Source: Methanolinea sp. UBA275 (GTDB taxonomy: Archaea; Halobacteriota; Methanomicrobia; Methanomicrobiales; Methanospirillaceae). Taken from it: 64,000 nt of DNA. The notes under the pieces were generated by a model, which did not search any database, was not told the DNA's origin, and was given only the letters and a program-made list of their open reading frames with translations. A program made the translations under genes and the position numbers. The stretch is from contig DAWU01000003.1 in NCBI GenBank assembly GCA_002506105.1, forward strand, positions 4,846 through 68,845, read 5' to 3'. This document shows positions 16,723 through 26,404 of this stretch, piece after piece; within the stretch, counting starts at the first letter, position 1; each line of letters starts with the position of its first letter.

Positions 16723-17810
16723 TGAAGCGGACTGTTGACGTCTCCATCCCCATTGGCCCTGTCCACCCCTGCTGGAAAGAACCGGCCCGGGTCAAGTGCG
16801 AGACACGGGGGGAGCGGGTGATCTCCGCAGAGGTCGAACTCGGGTACATGAAGAAAGGTATCGAGCGGATCATGAAGGGGAGGCCATGGCAGGAGGTAAT
16901 GTTTCTGGCAGAGAGGGTCTGCGGGATCTGCTCGGTCATCCATAACATGGTCTTCATCGAAGCGCTCGAGCATATCAGCGAAATTGTGGTCCCTGAAAGG
17001 GCTGCATATCTCAGGGTGATTGTCAACGAGCTCGACCGCATGCAGAGCCATATTCTTGCCAATTTCTCCTACTGCTACACCATCGAACACGAGACACTCG
17101 GGATGTATCTCCTCGACACCCGTGAAAAGGTCATGGACGAACTTGAGAGGATCACCGGTGCACGGGTTACCTGTGCGTTTATTGTTCCCGGCGGCGTCAG
17201 GTTCGACCTCCGCGCCGAAGATGTCCTCCACCTCAGGGCAAGCCTCGATATCCTGGAGCAGGACATTAAGCGATATACAGGGATATTCGAGCGTGGCCCC
17301 ATGATAGCACTCCGGAGCAGGGGAGTCGGGATCCTCACCCAGGAGGCTGCAAGGGAATCGTGTGCAGTTGGTCCCACAGCAAAGGCGAGTGGCATCGCAG
17401 ACATGGATCGGAGGCTGCACCATCCTACCTACCAGAAACTCGGTTTTGTTCCCATTTCACGAAATGAAGGGGATAACTTTGCACGGATCATGGTGCGGTT
17501 CCAGGAAGTAATCCAGAGTATTGCACTTATCAGGAAGTGCCTTGACCAGCTTCCCGAAGGTCCGATACGCGGAGGGGGCATTCCGGGCGCAGGGGAGATC
17601 GCCTATTCCGGAGAAGCCCCGCGGGGGGAGCTCTCCTACTTCATCAAGACAGATGCTGCCGGTCGTGTGCTCGAGATCTCGATCCAGACCCCGTCGATCA
17701 TGAATATCGAGGCATGCTGTCATTACATGCTCAAAGGTGTCGCATCCCTTGCGGATGTGACATCGACGTTTGTCTCATCAGATCCCTGCATTGCCTGCAC
17801 GGAGCGTTGA
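16722..17810 (+). CDS. ehaO: Eha [NiFe] hydrogenase large subunit
   Basis: A 362-residue protein of the EchE/NuoD family. Both nickel-binding motifs are intact: ERVCGICSVIHN near residue 68 and the C-terminal DPCIACTER, so it is expected to be a working H2-activating enzyme, not a NuoD-like relic. The DPC-x2-C-TER sequence lies at the very C-terminus, so, as in EchE, no maturation peptide seems to be present. The start at 16722 overlaps the ehaN stop (TGATG). HypB for nickel delivery is encoded at 40387. Confidence 0.95.
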   Translation: MKRTVDVSIPIGPVHPCWKEPARVKCETRGERVISAEVELGYMKKGIERIMKGRPWQEVMFLAERVCGICSVIHNMVFIEALEHISEIVVPERAAYLRVIVNELDRMQSHILANFSYCYTIEHETLGMYLLDTREKVMDELERITGARVTCAFIVPGGVRFDLRAEDVLHLRASLDILEQDIKRYTGIFERGPMIALRSRGVGILTQEAARESCAVGPTAKASGIADMDRRLHHPTYQKLGFVPISRNEGDNFARIMVRFQEVIQSIALIRKCLDQLPEGPIRGGGIPGAGEIAYSGEAPRGELSYFIKTDAAGRVLEISIQTPSIMNIEACCHYMLKGVASLADVTSTFVSSDPCIACTER

Positions 17811-17811
17811 A

Positions 17812-18423
17812 ATGGCCCTTTCCCTGCTGTATTACGCTCAGGAGTTCCTGCGGGGGGAATGGGCGAAAAAGTTCCTTGCCGCAAAGACCGCACCCCTTGT
17901 CACTCCCCCCCATTTCAGGAACTACCCGGAACTGACAGGGAAGACCTGTACCCACCAGCTCATCTGCATGATGGCCTGCCCGGCACCCGGGGCGATCGAT
18001 GTGGTCATGACTCCCGAGGGATGGAAGCCCCGTATCCATATCGGCCATTGCATCAGGTGCGGACTCTGCGTCGAAGCCTGCCCGAACGGAGTCCTCACGA
18101 GCGGGAGAATTCTGGAATCGATGTTCTATGACAACACCAAACTATCCTTCTCCTTCCGGATCGACGTGGATACCGAGAAGTGCATGGGTTGCGGGAACTG
18201 TGCGGTGGCATGTCCCGTCAACAAGCTCATTGATGCCCAGATGTCTCATGGCGGCCGGGCATCGACCGATGATCTCCTCCTCAAGGTGAGCGAAGGGAAA
18301 TGCCATGTTCTGCACGTTGAGAAGTGCACGGGATGCAAGACGTGTGAGAACCATTGCCCGAACGAAGCGATCAGGGTCGCCCGGCTGCTCGAAGCGATCC
18401 ATAGCCCGGAGGAGGAACTATGA
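17812..18423 (+). CDS. polyferredoxin at the junction of eha and fwd genes
   Basis: A 203-residue protein with three standard 4Fe-4S motifs: CIRCGLCVEACP, CMGCGNCAVACP and CTGCKTCENHCP. A fourth, N-terminal segment (CTHQLICMMACPAPGAI) has C-x5-C-x3-CP and lacks one cysteine. It starts 1 base after the ehaO stop and its own stop overlaps the fwdD start (ATGA). In other methanogens Eha has its own polyferredoxin (EhaP) and Fwd has FwdF/FwdG; this protein sits where either could be, so it may wire the hydrogenase directly to formylmethanofuran dehydrogenase. Confidence 0.85.
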   Translation: MALSLLYYAQEFLRGEWAKKFLAAKTAPLVTPPHFRNYPELTGKTCTHQLICMMACPAPGAIDVVMTPEGWKPRIHIGHCIRCGLCVEACPNGVLTSGRILESMFYDNTKLSFSFRIDVDTEKCMGCGNCAVACPVNKLIDAQMSHGGRASTDDLLLKVSEGKCHVLHVEKCTGCKTCENHCPNEAIRVARLLEAIHSPEEEL

Positions 18424-18809
18424 GGTTTCTCCTGAACACGGGGCGGACGATCAAGCAAGGTTCGTTCGTTGAGCGTAAGAACAATCCTTCATACCAGGTA
18501 GCAGCTGCGACCATCCTCATGAACCCGGTCGACATGCTGGAGATCATGGTTGAGGAGGGTAATCATGTCAGGGTTAAGAGTGACACCGGGGAAGTGGTGT
18601 TGCAGGTCAGCCCGGACAATGGCCTCACGAGGGGGCGGGTTTTCGTAAGTCTCGGCCCTTATGCAAACCACATTGTCAGTCCGGAAACCCACGGGACCGG
18701 AATGCCTGATTTTAAAGTCACTCCTGTGAGCATCGAGCCTACCGATGACCCGGTGCTCACTGTCAGTTCATTGATGGAACGCTGCGGGGGACTTCCCTAT
18801 GAAGATTGA
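18420..18809 (+). CDS. fwdD: formylmethanofuran dehydrogenase subunit D
   Basis: A 129-residue protein of the molybdopterin-dinucleotide-binding fold (the C-terminal domain of molybdopterin oxidoreductases). It starts RFLLNTGRTIKQGS and contains NPVDMLEIMVEEGNHVRVKS. In Fwd it completes the tungsten/molybdenum cofactor pocket with subunit B. Coupled to the polyferredoxin by ATGA and overlaps fwdB by 11 bases. Whether the isoenzyme is W- or Mo-dependent (Fwd or Fmd) cannot be read from this. Confidence 0.93.
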   Translation: MRFLLNTGRTIKQGSFVERKNNPSYQVAAATILMNPVDMLEIMVEEGNHVRVKSDTGEVVLQVSPDNGLTRGRVFVSLGPYANHIVSPETHGTGMPDFKVTPVSIEPTDDPVLTVSSLMERCGGLPYED

Positions 18810-20085
18810 GGATGTCGTCTGCTCGTTCTGCGGGTGCCTCTGCGATGACCTCGTGGTCGAGGTTGATGGAACCAGGGTGGTGAGCGTCGAAAATGGCTGT
18901 ACACTCGCCAATGAGAAGTTCCTGGGAGACCACAGGCTGAAAACCCCTATCCGGAGATCGGGGAATTCCTGGACAAAGATCTCCTATGAAGAGGCAATAG
19001 CAGAGACGGCAGCAATCCTGCTTGACGCGGACCGCCCCCTTCTCTACGGATGGAGCGGGACATTTGGCGAAGCCCAGAGCATTGGCGTTCACCTGGCAGA
19101 AATCCTGGGAGCGGTCATCGATAATACTTCGACCGTCTGCCATGGCCCCTCGATCCTTGCAATCCAGGAGGTAGGACACCCAGGCTGCACACTCGGGCAG
19201 GTCAAGAACAGGGCCGACGTCGTGGTATACTGGGGAGCGAACCCTGTCGACGCCCACCCCCGACACATGAGCAGGTACACCACCTATTGCGATGGATTTT
19301 TCCGGAAAGATGCGTTCAAGGAGCGCAAGGTTATCGTCGTTGACGTTCGCGAAACGGAATCCTCGAACATCGCAGATGAATTCATGAAGGTCAATCCTGG
19401 CGGCGACTATGCTGTCCTGTCGGCATTGAGAGCGATCGTCAGGGGGAAGGGGGATATCATCCCTGCCAGGGTGGAAGGGGTGTCACGCGAGCAACTTTTC
19501 AGGGTGGCAGATATCTGCAAGTCAGCAAAATTCGGTGCATTCTTTTTCGGGGTGGGGCTGACCATGGCACCGGGAAAGAACAAGAACATCAGGAACGCGA
19601 TTGAACTCACTGAGGAACTGAGCAGGCACACCAAGTTCACCATCTCACCCATGCGGGGACACTGGAACGTCTATGGATCAAACGAGGTATTCACATGGAT
19701 AAGCGGGTATCCCTATGCGGTCGATTTTGCCCGGGGAATCGCGTTCTACAACCCGGGAGAGACCACGAGCGTGGACATCCTCAAGCGGGAGGAGTGCGAT
19801 GCGTGCCTTGTCGTGGCAAGCGATCCTGGAGCTCACTTCCCGAAAGCATGTGCTGAGCACTTGGCCAGGATCCCGACTATTCAGATCGATCCCCACGTCA
19901 ATGTCACCACTCATCTGGCCCACATCCAGATACCTGTTGCAGTTGCCGGGATAGATGCAGAGGGAACCGCATATCGCATGGATGGCGTGCCGATAAGGAC
20001 CCGGAAACTCTTCCAGGGCAGCTACCCGGATGATCTGGTGGTTCTCGAGAAACTGTATGCCATCGTGAAGGAGGCGAAAGGGTAA
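18799..20085 (+). CDS. fwdB: formylmethanofuran dehydrogenase subunit B (catalytic)
   Basis: A 428-residue molybdopterin oxidoreductase subunit. The N-terminal C-x3-C-x3-C motif region (VCSFCGCLCDDL) and CTLANEKF bind a 4Fe-4S cluster. The metal ligand is cysteine: Cys114 in STVCHGPS, the position that is selenocysteine in some methanogens. It catalyses reduction of CO2 to formate, which moves to subunit A for condensation with methanofuran. Both neighbours overlap. Confidence 0.95.
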   Translation: MKIEDVVCSFCGCLCDDLVVEVDGTRVVSVENGCTLANEKFLGDHRLKTPIRRSGNSWTKISYEEAIAETAAILLDADRPLLYGWSGTFGEAQSIGVHLAEILGAVIDNTSTVCHGPSILAIQEVGHPGCTLGQVKNRADVVVYWGANPVDAHPRHMSRYTTYCDGFFRKDAFKERKVIVVDVRETESSNIADEFMKVNPGGDYAVLSALRAIVRGKGDIIPARVEGVSREQLFRVADICKSAKFGAFFFGVGLTMAPGKNKNIRNAIELTEELSRHTKFTISPMRGHWNVYGSNEVFTWISGYPYAVDFARGIAFYNPGETTSVDILKREECDACLVVASDPGAHFPKACAEHLARIPTIQIDPHVNVTTHLAHIQIPVAVAGIDAEGTAYRMDGVPIRTRKLFQGSYPDDLVVLEKLYAIVKEAKG

Positions 20086-21785
20086 TGCCAGGACTCCTCA
20101 TCAAAAACGCGTTCGTAATCGATCCACTCTCCGGCGTGAAGGGGGAGGTCATGGATATCGCCATCCGGGACGGGAAGATTGTCGAGGATGTTCCATCTGG
20201 TGCAGAGATCATCGATGTACGAGGGTGCCTGACCCTTCCCGGCGGAATAGATTCGCATTCGCACGTCTGCGGTACCAAGGTGAACTTCGGGCGTTACATG
20301 AGCCCTGAGGATATGAGGGCAGGCAGGACCGCCCGCAAGGGTGTCATGCACGTTACATCGGGATACAGCGTCCCCACCACGTTCGGGAACTCCTACAGGT
20401 ACAGCACCATGGGATACACCACGATCCTCGAAGGGGCCATGGCTCCCCTGGAAGCACGTCATACCCACGAGGAGTTCACTGCAACTCCCCATCAGGATAT
20501 GCTCGCGAACACCCTCTTTGACGGGAACTGGTCAATCATGGATGCCGTCAGAGAGAAGGACGTGAAAAGAGCAGCAGCGGTAGTAGCATGGACGCTTGCT
20601 GCGGTGAAGGGCTTTGCTATCAAGCTGACCAATCCGGGTGGCACTGAAGCCTGGGGCTGGGGCGGGGATATGAGCAGTGTCCACGACACGGTCCCGAATT
20701 TCGATGTATCACCGGCTGAGATCATCAGCACCATGATCAAGGCAAACGAGTTGCTGAACCTTCCACATTCAGTTCACCTCCACTGCAACAACCTCGGGGT
20801 ACCCGGCAACTACCGGACCACGCTCAATACCATTGGCCTTGCCCCCGATCTGAATAAAGAACGCCAGAGCCTGTATCTCACCCATGTCCAGTTCCATTCA
20901 TACGGGGGGACGACATGGAGGGATATCTGCTCAAAATCCGAGGATATCACCATGGCGATCAACAGTAGACCGCACGTGGTCATGGACATGGGGCAGATCA
21001 TGTTCGGGAGGACCACCACCATGACCGCCGATGGTCCCATGGAGTTCAAGCTCTACAAGCTCCATCACAACAAATGGAGCAACCACGATGTCGAGCTCGA
21101 GACCGGATCAGGAATCATCCCGGTCTATTACAGCCGGAAAAGCCTCGTGAATTGCGTTATGTGGGCAATTGGTCTTGAGCTTGCCCTCCTCACGAAGAAT
21201 CCCTGGCAGTGCCTGCTCTCCACCGACAGCCCGAACGGCGCCCCGTTCGTGAAATACCCTGAGATCATTGCCCTCCTGATGAGCCGGAAATTCCGTGAAA
21301 ACGAGAGGAAGATGATCGATCAGAGGACCGAGCATTTTGTCCCTCTCTTTGCCATCGACAGGGAACTTGACTGGTACGAGATCGCGGTGATGACCCGTGC
21401 CGGCCAGGCAAAAGCACTTGGACTGACCCGCATCGGAAAGGGATACTTAAGCCCCGGTGCTGAAGCTGATGTTGCCATCTACCCCATCAAGCCCGGTGAG
21501 ATCGATCCTTCCGTGGACTACCAGCAGGTTGTTGCAGGGTTTTCGCGCACTCTCCATACCATCAAGCGTGGGCGCGTCGTCGCGAGGGATGGAGAGGTTG
21601 TGGTCGAGGGGGCAAACAGCACCATCTGGTCGAGAGCACATGTACCGCCGGAATATGATATGGGGAAGGATCCAGAGTTTATCAAGAAATTCGAGCAGTA
21701 CTATACCGTCAGGATGAACAATTACCCTGTCCAGGATGTGTACCTGCCACGGGGAATACGGATTGAGACTGAGGCTTCGTTATGA
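20085..21785 (+). CDS. fwdA: formylmethanofuran dehydrogenase subunit A (amidohydrolase-like)
   Basis: A 566-residue amidohydrolase-fold protein. Metal-site residues are visible: GGIDSHSHVCG (HxH), the carboxylated lysine region FAIKLTNPGG, HLHCNN and the aspartate in STDSPNGAPF. Subunit A binds a binuclear zinc site that joins formate to methanofuran. The start overlaps the fwdB stop by one base (TAATG). Confidence 0.95.
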   Translation: MPGLLIKNAFVIDPLSGVKGEVMDIAIRDGKIVEDVPSGAEIIDVRGCLTLPGGIDSHSHVCGTKVNFGRYMSPEDMRAGRTARKGVMHVTSGYSVPTTFGNSYRYSTMGYTTILEGAMAPLEARHTHEEFTATPHQDMLANTLFDGNWSIMDAVREKDVKRAAAVVAWTLAAVKGFAIKLTNPGGTEAWGWGGDMSSVHDTVPNFDVSPAEIISTMIKANELLNLPHSVHLHCNNLGVPGNYRTTLNTIGLAPDLNKERQSLYLTHVQFHSYGGTTWRDICSKSEDITMAINSRPHVVMDMGQIMFGRTTTMTADGPMEFKLYKLHHNKWSNHDVELETGSGIIPVYYSRKSLVNCVMWAIGLELALLTKNPWQCLLSTDSPNGAPFVKYPEIIALLMSRKFRENERKMIDQRTEHFVPLFAIDRELDWYEIAVMTRAGQAKALGLTRIGKGYLSPGAEADVAIYPIKPGEIDPSVDYQQVVAGFSRTLHTIKRGRVVARDGEVVVEGANSTIWSRAHVPPEYDMGKDPEFIKKFEQYYTVRMNNYPVQDVYLPRGIRIETEASL

Positions 21786-22546
21786 GGGTCATCCTGAAGA
21801 CCAGGCCAAGGGCAAAACCAAAAATCCCCATCGAAGCGGAGGAGATCATTCCCCAGAATTTCCTCAGGAGAAATGATATCCGGGTTTTTGAAGGAAACAA
21901 GGAGCGGGCGCTCGATGATCTTTTCTTCATCACCACTGAAGGTCCTGCTGTCTCACCCGATCAGGTCGAAGTGATACTCACAGGAGACACCGGGGTTATC
22001 AAGAGGGTGGGGGAGTACATGAATGCAGGCCGTATCATAGTCGAGGGGGATATCGGGATGCATTGCGGGAATTTCATGAGCGCCGGGGAGATCCTTATCC
22101 GTGGAAACGCCGATGCCTGGCTCGGGCGTGAGATGAGGGGTGGTCGCATTCTCTGCGAGGGGAATGCAGGCCATTACTGTGCTGCAGGATACAGGGGTGA
22201 AAAACGGGGCATGAGAGGAGGGACCGTTGAAGTGAAGGGGAATGCCGGTGACTTTACCGCAGAATACCTCTCGGGTGGTGAGGTGACCATTCACGGGAAC
22301 TGCGGGGATCTGCCCGGGGTGGAAATGAGGGGTGGGACCCTTGTCATAGGGGGGGACTGCTCACGCCCCTGTGGAAACATGACGGGTGGGACCTGTATGG
22401 TTTTCGGTCAGGCACATCAGTTTCTCCCAACATTCAGAAAGAACGGTATTGAAGATACAGTGTATGCAGGGAAGCATTGCCGTATGAACGCCTTCAGGGG
22501 CGATGTGGCGAACAGGGGAAAAGGGACGCTGCTGGTCCGCATGTAA
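21782..22546 (+). CDS. fwdC: formylmethanofuran dehydrogenase subunit C
   Basis: A 254-residue beta-helix protein like the C-terminal domain of glutamate synthase. Glycine-spaced repeats run from about residue 75 to 215 (VEGDIGMHCGNFMSAGEI, GNADAWLGREMRGGRI, GNAGHYCAAGYRG, GNCGDLPGVEMRGG). It is a structural subunit of Fwd. It overlaps fwdA by ATGA and ends the 11-kb eha-fwd run; a 112-base gap follows. Confidence 0.94.
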   Translation: MRVILKTRPRAKPKIPIEAEEIIPQNFLRRNDIRVFEGNKERALDDLFFITTEGPAVSPDQVEVILTGDTGVIKRVGEYMNAGRIIVEGDIGMHCGNFMSAGEILIRGNADAWLGREMRGGRILCEGNAGHYCAAGYRGEKRGMRGGTVEVKGNAGDFTAEYLSGGEVTIHGNCGDLPGVEMRGGTLVIGGDCSRPCGNMTGGTCMVFGQAHQFLPTFRKNGIEDTVYAGKHCRMNAFRGDVANRGKGTLLVRM

Positions 22547-22658
22547 GTCGCCCATGGAGAGTGGTGAAAAATTTCTCCCAAGTCTGCGCCCATATCCTTT
22601 TTAATTTGAAAATGCATCTATTTTATCAGAATTTCCCCGTAATTCACCGTGATATGCC

Positions 22659-25600
22659 ATGATCTCTGTGCTCCTTGTTGATGATGAACCCGCCCTCCTT
22701 GATATCACCCAGATATTCCTGGAAAAAGAGGGGAAGATGTCGGTCACTCTTTCTGAATCGGCAAAGGATGCACTTGCCCTCCTTGGAGAGAGGTCGTTTG
22801 ACATCATCATCTCCGACTATGAAATGCCCCAGATGAACGGGATTGAACTCTTAAAAGCGGTGAAATCGCAGGGTCTCGAGATTCCGTTCATTATCTTTAC
22901 AGGCAGGGGGAGGGAGCATGTCGCTATAGAGGCACTGAACCTGGGAGCATCGTTCTATCTCCAGAAGGGCGGTGACCCGAAGTCGCAGTTTGCTGAGCTC
23001 CGCAACATGATCATGCAGGCGGTCCAGAGGAAGAAGGCGGAAGCTGAGGTGCTCCTGAACCAGGCCCGGCTCCAGGCAATGATAGACCTTCACCAGAAGT
23101 CGGGAGGAGATATCCATGACCTCTGTACCTACGCGATGGAGAAAGCAATCGAGCTCACTGGCAGCACCCTGGGATACATTGCATTTCTTAATGAGGAGGA
23201 GACCGTGCTTTCGATGTATGCCTGGTCGAAGTCGGCACTCGAGGCGTGCCGTGTCAGGGATGCACCGCGTGAATACCCTGTAGAGAAGACTGGGCTCTGG
23301 GGAGAACCTGTCAGGCAGCGCCGTCCGGTCATTACCAATAATTACAAGGCACCCAATCTTGCGAAGCGGGGATACCCCGAGGGACATGTCAAGGTCATCC
23401 GGCATATGGGAGTCCCCGTGATGGATGGTACACGGATAGTCATGCTTTCCGGTCTCGGGAACAAAGCAACTGAATATACCGATGATGACATCAGGCAGGT
23501 CACCCACCTCATGGGTGGATTGTGGCAGATCCTCAAGCGGAAGCGGATAGAGACGGAGCTCGTTGAGAGTGAGAAAAAGTTTCGGTCCTACTTTGAGCTT
23601 CCCCTGGTGGGGATTGCGATCCTGTCTCCGGATCACCACTGGATCATGGCGAACCAGAAACTCTGCCAGATGCTCGGGTACAGCATGGACGAGCTGAAGA
23701 CCCTGAAATCGACTGATATCACACCCGAAGAAGATGTTGAGAAGGAACTTCTTGAATACCAGAAGTTGCTCTCAGGGGGAAAGGAATCACATACGCTTGA
23801 GAAGAGGTATGTGAGAAAGGATGGCCGGATCATCAATGTCGAACTCTCGACCGTTCCCGTGAGGGGAGGTAATGGCAACCCCGACTATTTTGTGGCGCTC
23901 ATCCAGGATATCTCCAGCCTGAAGCATGCGAAAGAGGAACTCGAGGTATCAAACCAGCACATGGCCGCCACCCTTGAGGAACTCCGGGCAACGCAGGACT
24001 CGATGAACGAGTACTGCCACCGTCTTGAGAGGGAAGAGCTTGCGCTCCGCCAGAGTGAGGAGCGGTTCAGGACCATGGTGGAGTCAGCTCCCGCGATGCT
24101 TGTCATCACGGATATGCGTGGCGTAATCACCTATTCCGGCCCTAACGTTCAAAAATTCACAGGGTATACGAAAGATGAGTTCCCCGCAGAAGGGCTCTCT
24201 CTCGTCCATCCGGATGATAGGGATTGTATCAAAAAAATTGTCGGGAAGGTGTTTGAAGACCAGAAGGGTGTGGGGAACATCGAGTTCAGATCGGTCAGGA
24301 AGAACGGAGAGGTATGGCATGCATCGAGCTCCATTGAGCCACTCCGCGATCCCCAGGGAGCGATTCTCGGATACCTGATCCAGACAATGGATATCACATC
24401 CAGAAAAAGTGCCGAGGAAGCGTTGAAAGAATCCGAGGAGAAATACCGTGAACTTGTGGAAAATATCGACGAGGTGGTATTCTCCCTCAATTCACAGGGT
24501 ATCATCACGTATGTGAGCCCTGCGGTGACGCGATCCCTTGGATACGAGATTGCGGAGGTGAAAGACCACAGAATCACGGAATTTGTGCTTCCCGAGGATA
24601 TTCAAGGGGTACAGGATGGATTCGAGCGTTTCCTGGGTGCTGAGGGCAGGGAACCTCTTACGGCAGACTGGCGGGTGAAAACCCGGACTGGCGATATCCG
24701 CTGGGTAAGGGTTGCACTTCGTGTACCAGGCGCTAATGACAGTTCTTCCGGATGCACCGGGACCCTCATGGATATCCATGATCAACGGAGAGCATTGGAG
24801 GATCTCCGGGATCGCGAAGCATTGCTCCAGGGAATATTCAGGGCTGCTCCCATCGGGATAGGGCTGGTGCAGGATCGTGTGATCTCATGGGTCAACAACG
24901 GGATTACTGCCATGACAGGACATTCCCGGGAACAACTCGTCGGAAAGAGCGCACGAATGCTCTACCAGAGCGATGAAGAGTTCTTCCGTGTCGGAAAAGA
25001 GAAGTATCCCAAAATGTGGGAGAATGGAGTGGGATCCGTTGAGAGTCGCTGGGTCCGGTCTGATGGTAGCGTGATCGATGTCCTGATCAGTTCCTCCCCT
25101 CTGAATCCTGATGATCACCATTCCCCGGTGATCTTCACGGTATCGGATATCACCGATACAAAACGAATCGAGGCAGGGTTGGTGGAGAGTGAGGTCCTCC
25201 TCCGCTCCTTTATCGATGCGATCCCTGAACCTGCTCACCTCATGAACCCGGATGGAAGGATTATCTCTGCGAATGCGGCATTCTGCTCCCGTTATTCCGT
25301 CAATGAGAAGGAAGTTGCGGGGCTGAACGTATATACTCTCGTCGATGGAGCACTTGGAAACACGATATCGGCGAGTATTGAGGAGGTGAAGTCGACCAAA
25401 AAAGAGATCCGGTTCGAGAAGACCCTTGATGACCGGGTATTGGTCTTTGATGTATATCCTATTCAGGACATGGGGGGAAATGTCACCCGGATCGCGGTAT
25501 TCTCGTTTGATATCACCGACCACAAAAGGTCACAGGATGTCTTATCTCTCCTCAACAAGAAACTCTCACTCCTCTCCCGCATCACCCGCCACGACGCACT

Positions 25601-26195
25601 CAATACTATCACATCTCTGAATGGGTACCTCGAACGTATGAAAACCCAGACGGATGATCCGCTGCTGCTCACCTATATCCACAAGGAGGAGAGGGGGATC
25701 GATACCATGCGGAATCTCCTTGCTTTTACAGAGAGCTATCAGAATGTGGGTATGGCCTCACCCGCATGGCAGGACGTGAGCAGTGCAATCCGGAGGAGTG
25801 CGGAGCTGCAGGATCTCAACAATGTGACAATTTACATGGAGTGCGAGGGTCTCGAACTCCATGCAGACCCGATGCTCGAGAAGGTCTTTTTTTCCCTTAT
25901 CGAGAACGCAACCCGGTATGGCGGTTCTCTCTCACGGATCTCCTTCTCATATAAGGAAGATAATAATGGAGAGTTGCTCCTGATATGCGAGGATGACGGG
26001 GCAGGGGTACCTCCCGACCGGAAAGATTCTCTCTTTACGCTCGATGCAGGGCAGAATTCAGGGTATGGTCTCTTTCTTGTCCGGGAGATCCTCGCTGTGG
26101 CAGGATTCTCGATCAAGGAGACCGGCGTCCCGGGGAAGGGAGCGAGGTTCGAGATCAGGGTGCCTGCAGGTTCATTCCGGATTTCCAGGTCATGA
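22659..26195 (+). CDS. hybrid receiver/GAF/multi-PAS histidine kinase
   Basis: A 1178-residue soluble signalling protein. Residues 1-120 are a receiver domain (LLVDDEP, phospho-acceptor Asp53 in IIISDYEMP, lysine in FYLQKGG). A GAF-like domain spans ~150-290, followed by five PAS domains (~300-420, 470-590, 595-715, 720-840, 845-960) and a coiled-coil linker near 425-465. The kinase core has His978 in ITRHDALNTI, an N-box ENATRYGG, G1 CEDDGAGVP and G2 GYGLFLVREI. No transmembrane segment is present. The N-terminal receiver suggests it is downstream of another kinase, for example the ATPase-less PAS protein at 1124. The signal is unknown. Confidence 0.9.
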   Translation: MISVLLVDDEPALLDITQIFLEKEGKMSVTLSESAKDALALLGERSFDIIISDYEMPQMNGIELLKAVKSQGLEIPFIIFTGRGREHVAIEALNLGASFYLQKGGDPKSQFAELRNMIMQAVQRKKAEAEVLLNQARLQAMIDLHQKSGGDIHDLCTYAMEKAIELTGSTLGYIAFLNEEETVLSMYAWSKSALEACRVRDAPREYPVEKTGLWGEPVRQRRPVITNNYKAPNLAKRGYPEGHVKVIRHMGVPVMDGTRIVMLSGLGNKATEYTDDDIRQVTHLMGGLWQILKRKRIETELVESEKKFRSYFELPLVGIAILSPDHHWIMANQKLCQMLGYSMDELKTLKSTDITPEEDVEKELLEYQKLLSGGKESHTLEKRYVRKDGRIINVELSTVPVRGGNGNPDYFVALIQDISSLKHAKEELEVSNQHMAATLEELRATQDSMNEYCHRLEREELALRQSEERFRTMVESAPAMLVITDMRGVITYSGPNVQKFTGYTKDEFPAEGLSLVHPDDRDCIKKIVGKVFEDQKGVGNIEFRSVRKNGEVWHASSSIEPLRDPQGAILGYLIQTMDITSRKSAEEALKESEEKYRELVENIDEVVFSLNSQGIITYVSPAVTRSLGYEIAEVKDHRITEFVLPEDIQGVQDGFERFLGAEGREPLTADWRVKTRTGDIRWVRVALRVPGANDSSSGCTGTLMDIHDQRRALEDLRDREALLQGIFRAAPIGIGLVQDRVISWVNNGITAMTGHSREQLVGKSARMLYQSDEEFFRVGKEKYPKMWENGVGSVESRWVRSDGSVIDVLISSSPLNPDDHHSPVIFTVSDITDTKRIEAGLVESEVLLRSFIDAIPEPAHLMNPDGRIISANAAFCSRYSVNEKEVAGLNVYTLVDGALGNTISASIEEVKSTKKEIRFEKTLDDRVLVFDVYPIQDMGGNVTRIAVFSFDITDHKRSQDVLSLLNKKLSLLSRITRHDALNTITSLNGYLERMKTQTDDPLLLTYIHKEERGIDTMRNLLAFTESYQNVGMASPAWQDVSSAIRRSAELQDLNNVTIYMECEGLELHADPMLEKVFFSLIENATRYGGSLSRISFSYKEDNNGELLLICEDDGAGVPPDRKDSLFTLDAGQNSGYGLFLVREILAVAGFSIKETGVPGKGARFEIRVPAGSFRISRS

Positions 26196-26404
26196 GAGAA
26201 TGGTGGGCGGCCAATCGGAGTCAATCCTGGCAGAGAGATCGCCCGGTGATCAGGGTACATAACGAAGCGTATCTCGACTATCAATCAGATGACCCCGCCC
26301 TTATAATTTTCAGGGAACAGCAACCAGTCGTCACGCCGGGTAGTGAGAAAAAAGCCCTCGCCGTGTGCACGTGAAAAAAAGAATATCGGGTGTTTTGTTC
26401 TTAT

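Noticed and set aside
18799..20085. Selenocysteine or internal stop in fwdB
   Set aside because: The metal-ligand position is a normal cysteine codon and the frame is uninterrupted.
26192..26374. 60-codon ORF overlapping the end of the large histidine kinase gene by ATGA
   Set aside because: Despite the coupled-looking start, the composition is random-like, no family or structure is evident, and no other gene follows on that strand.
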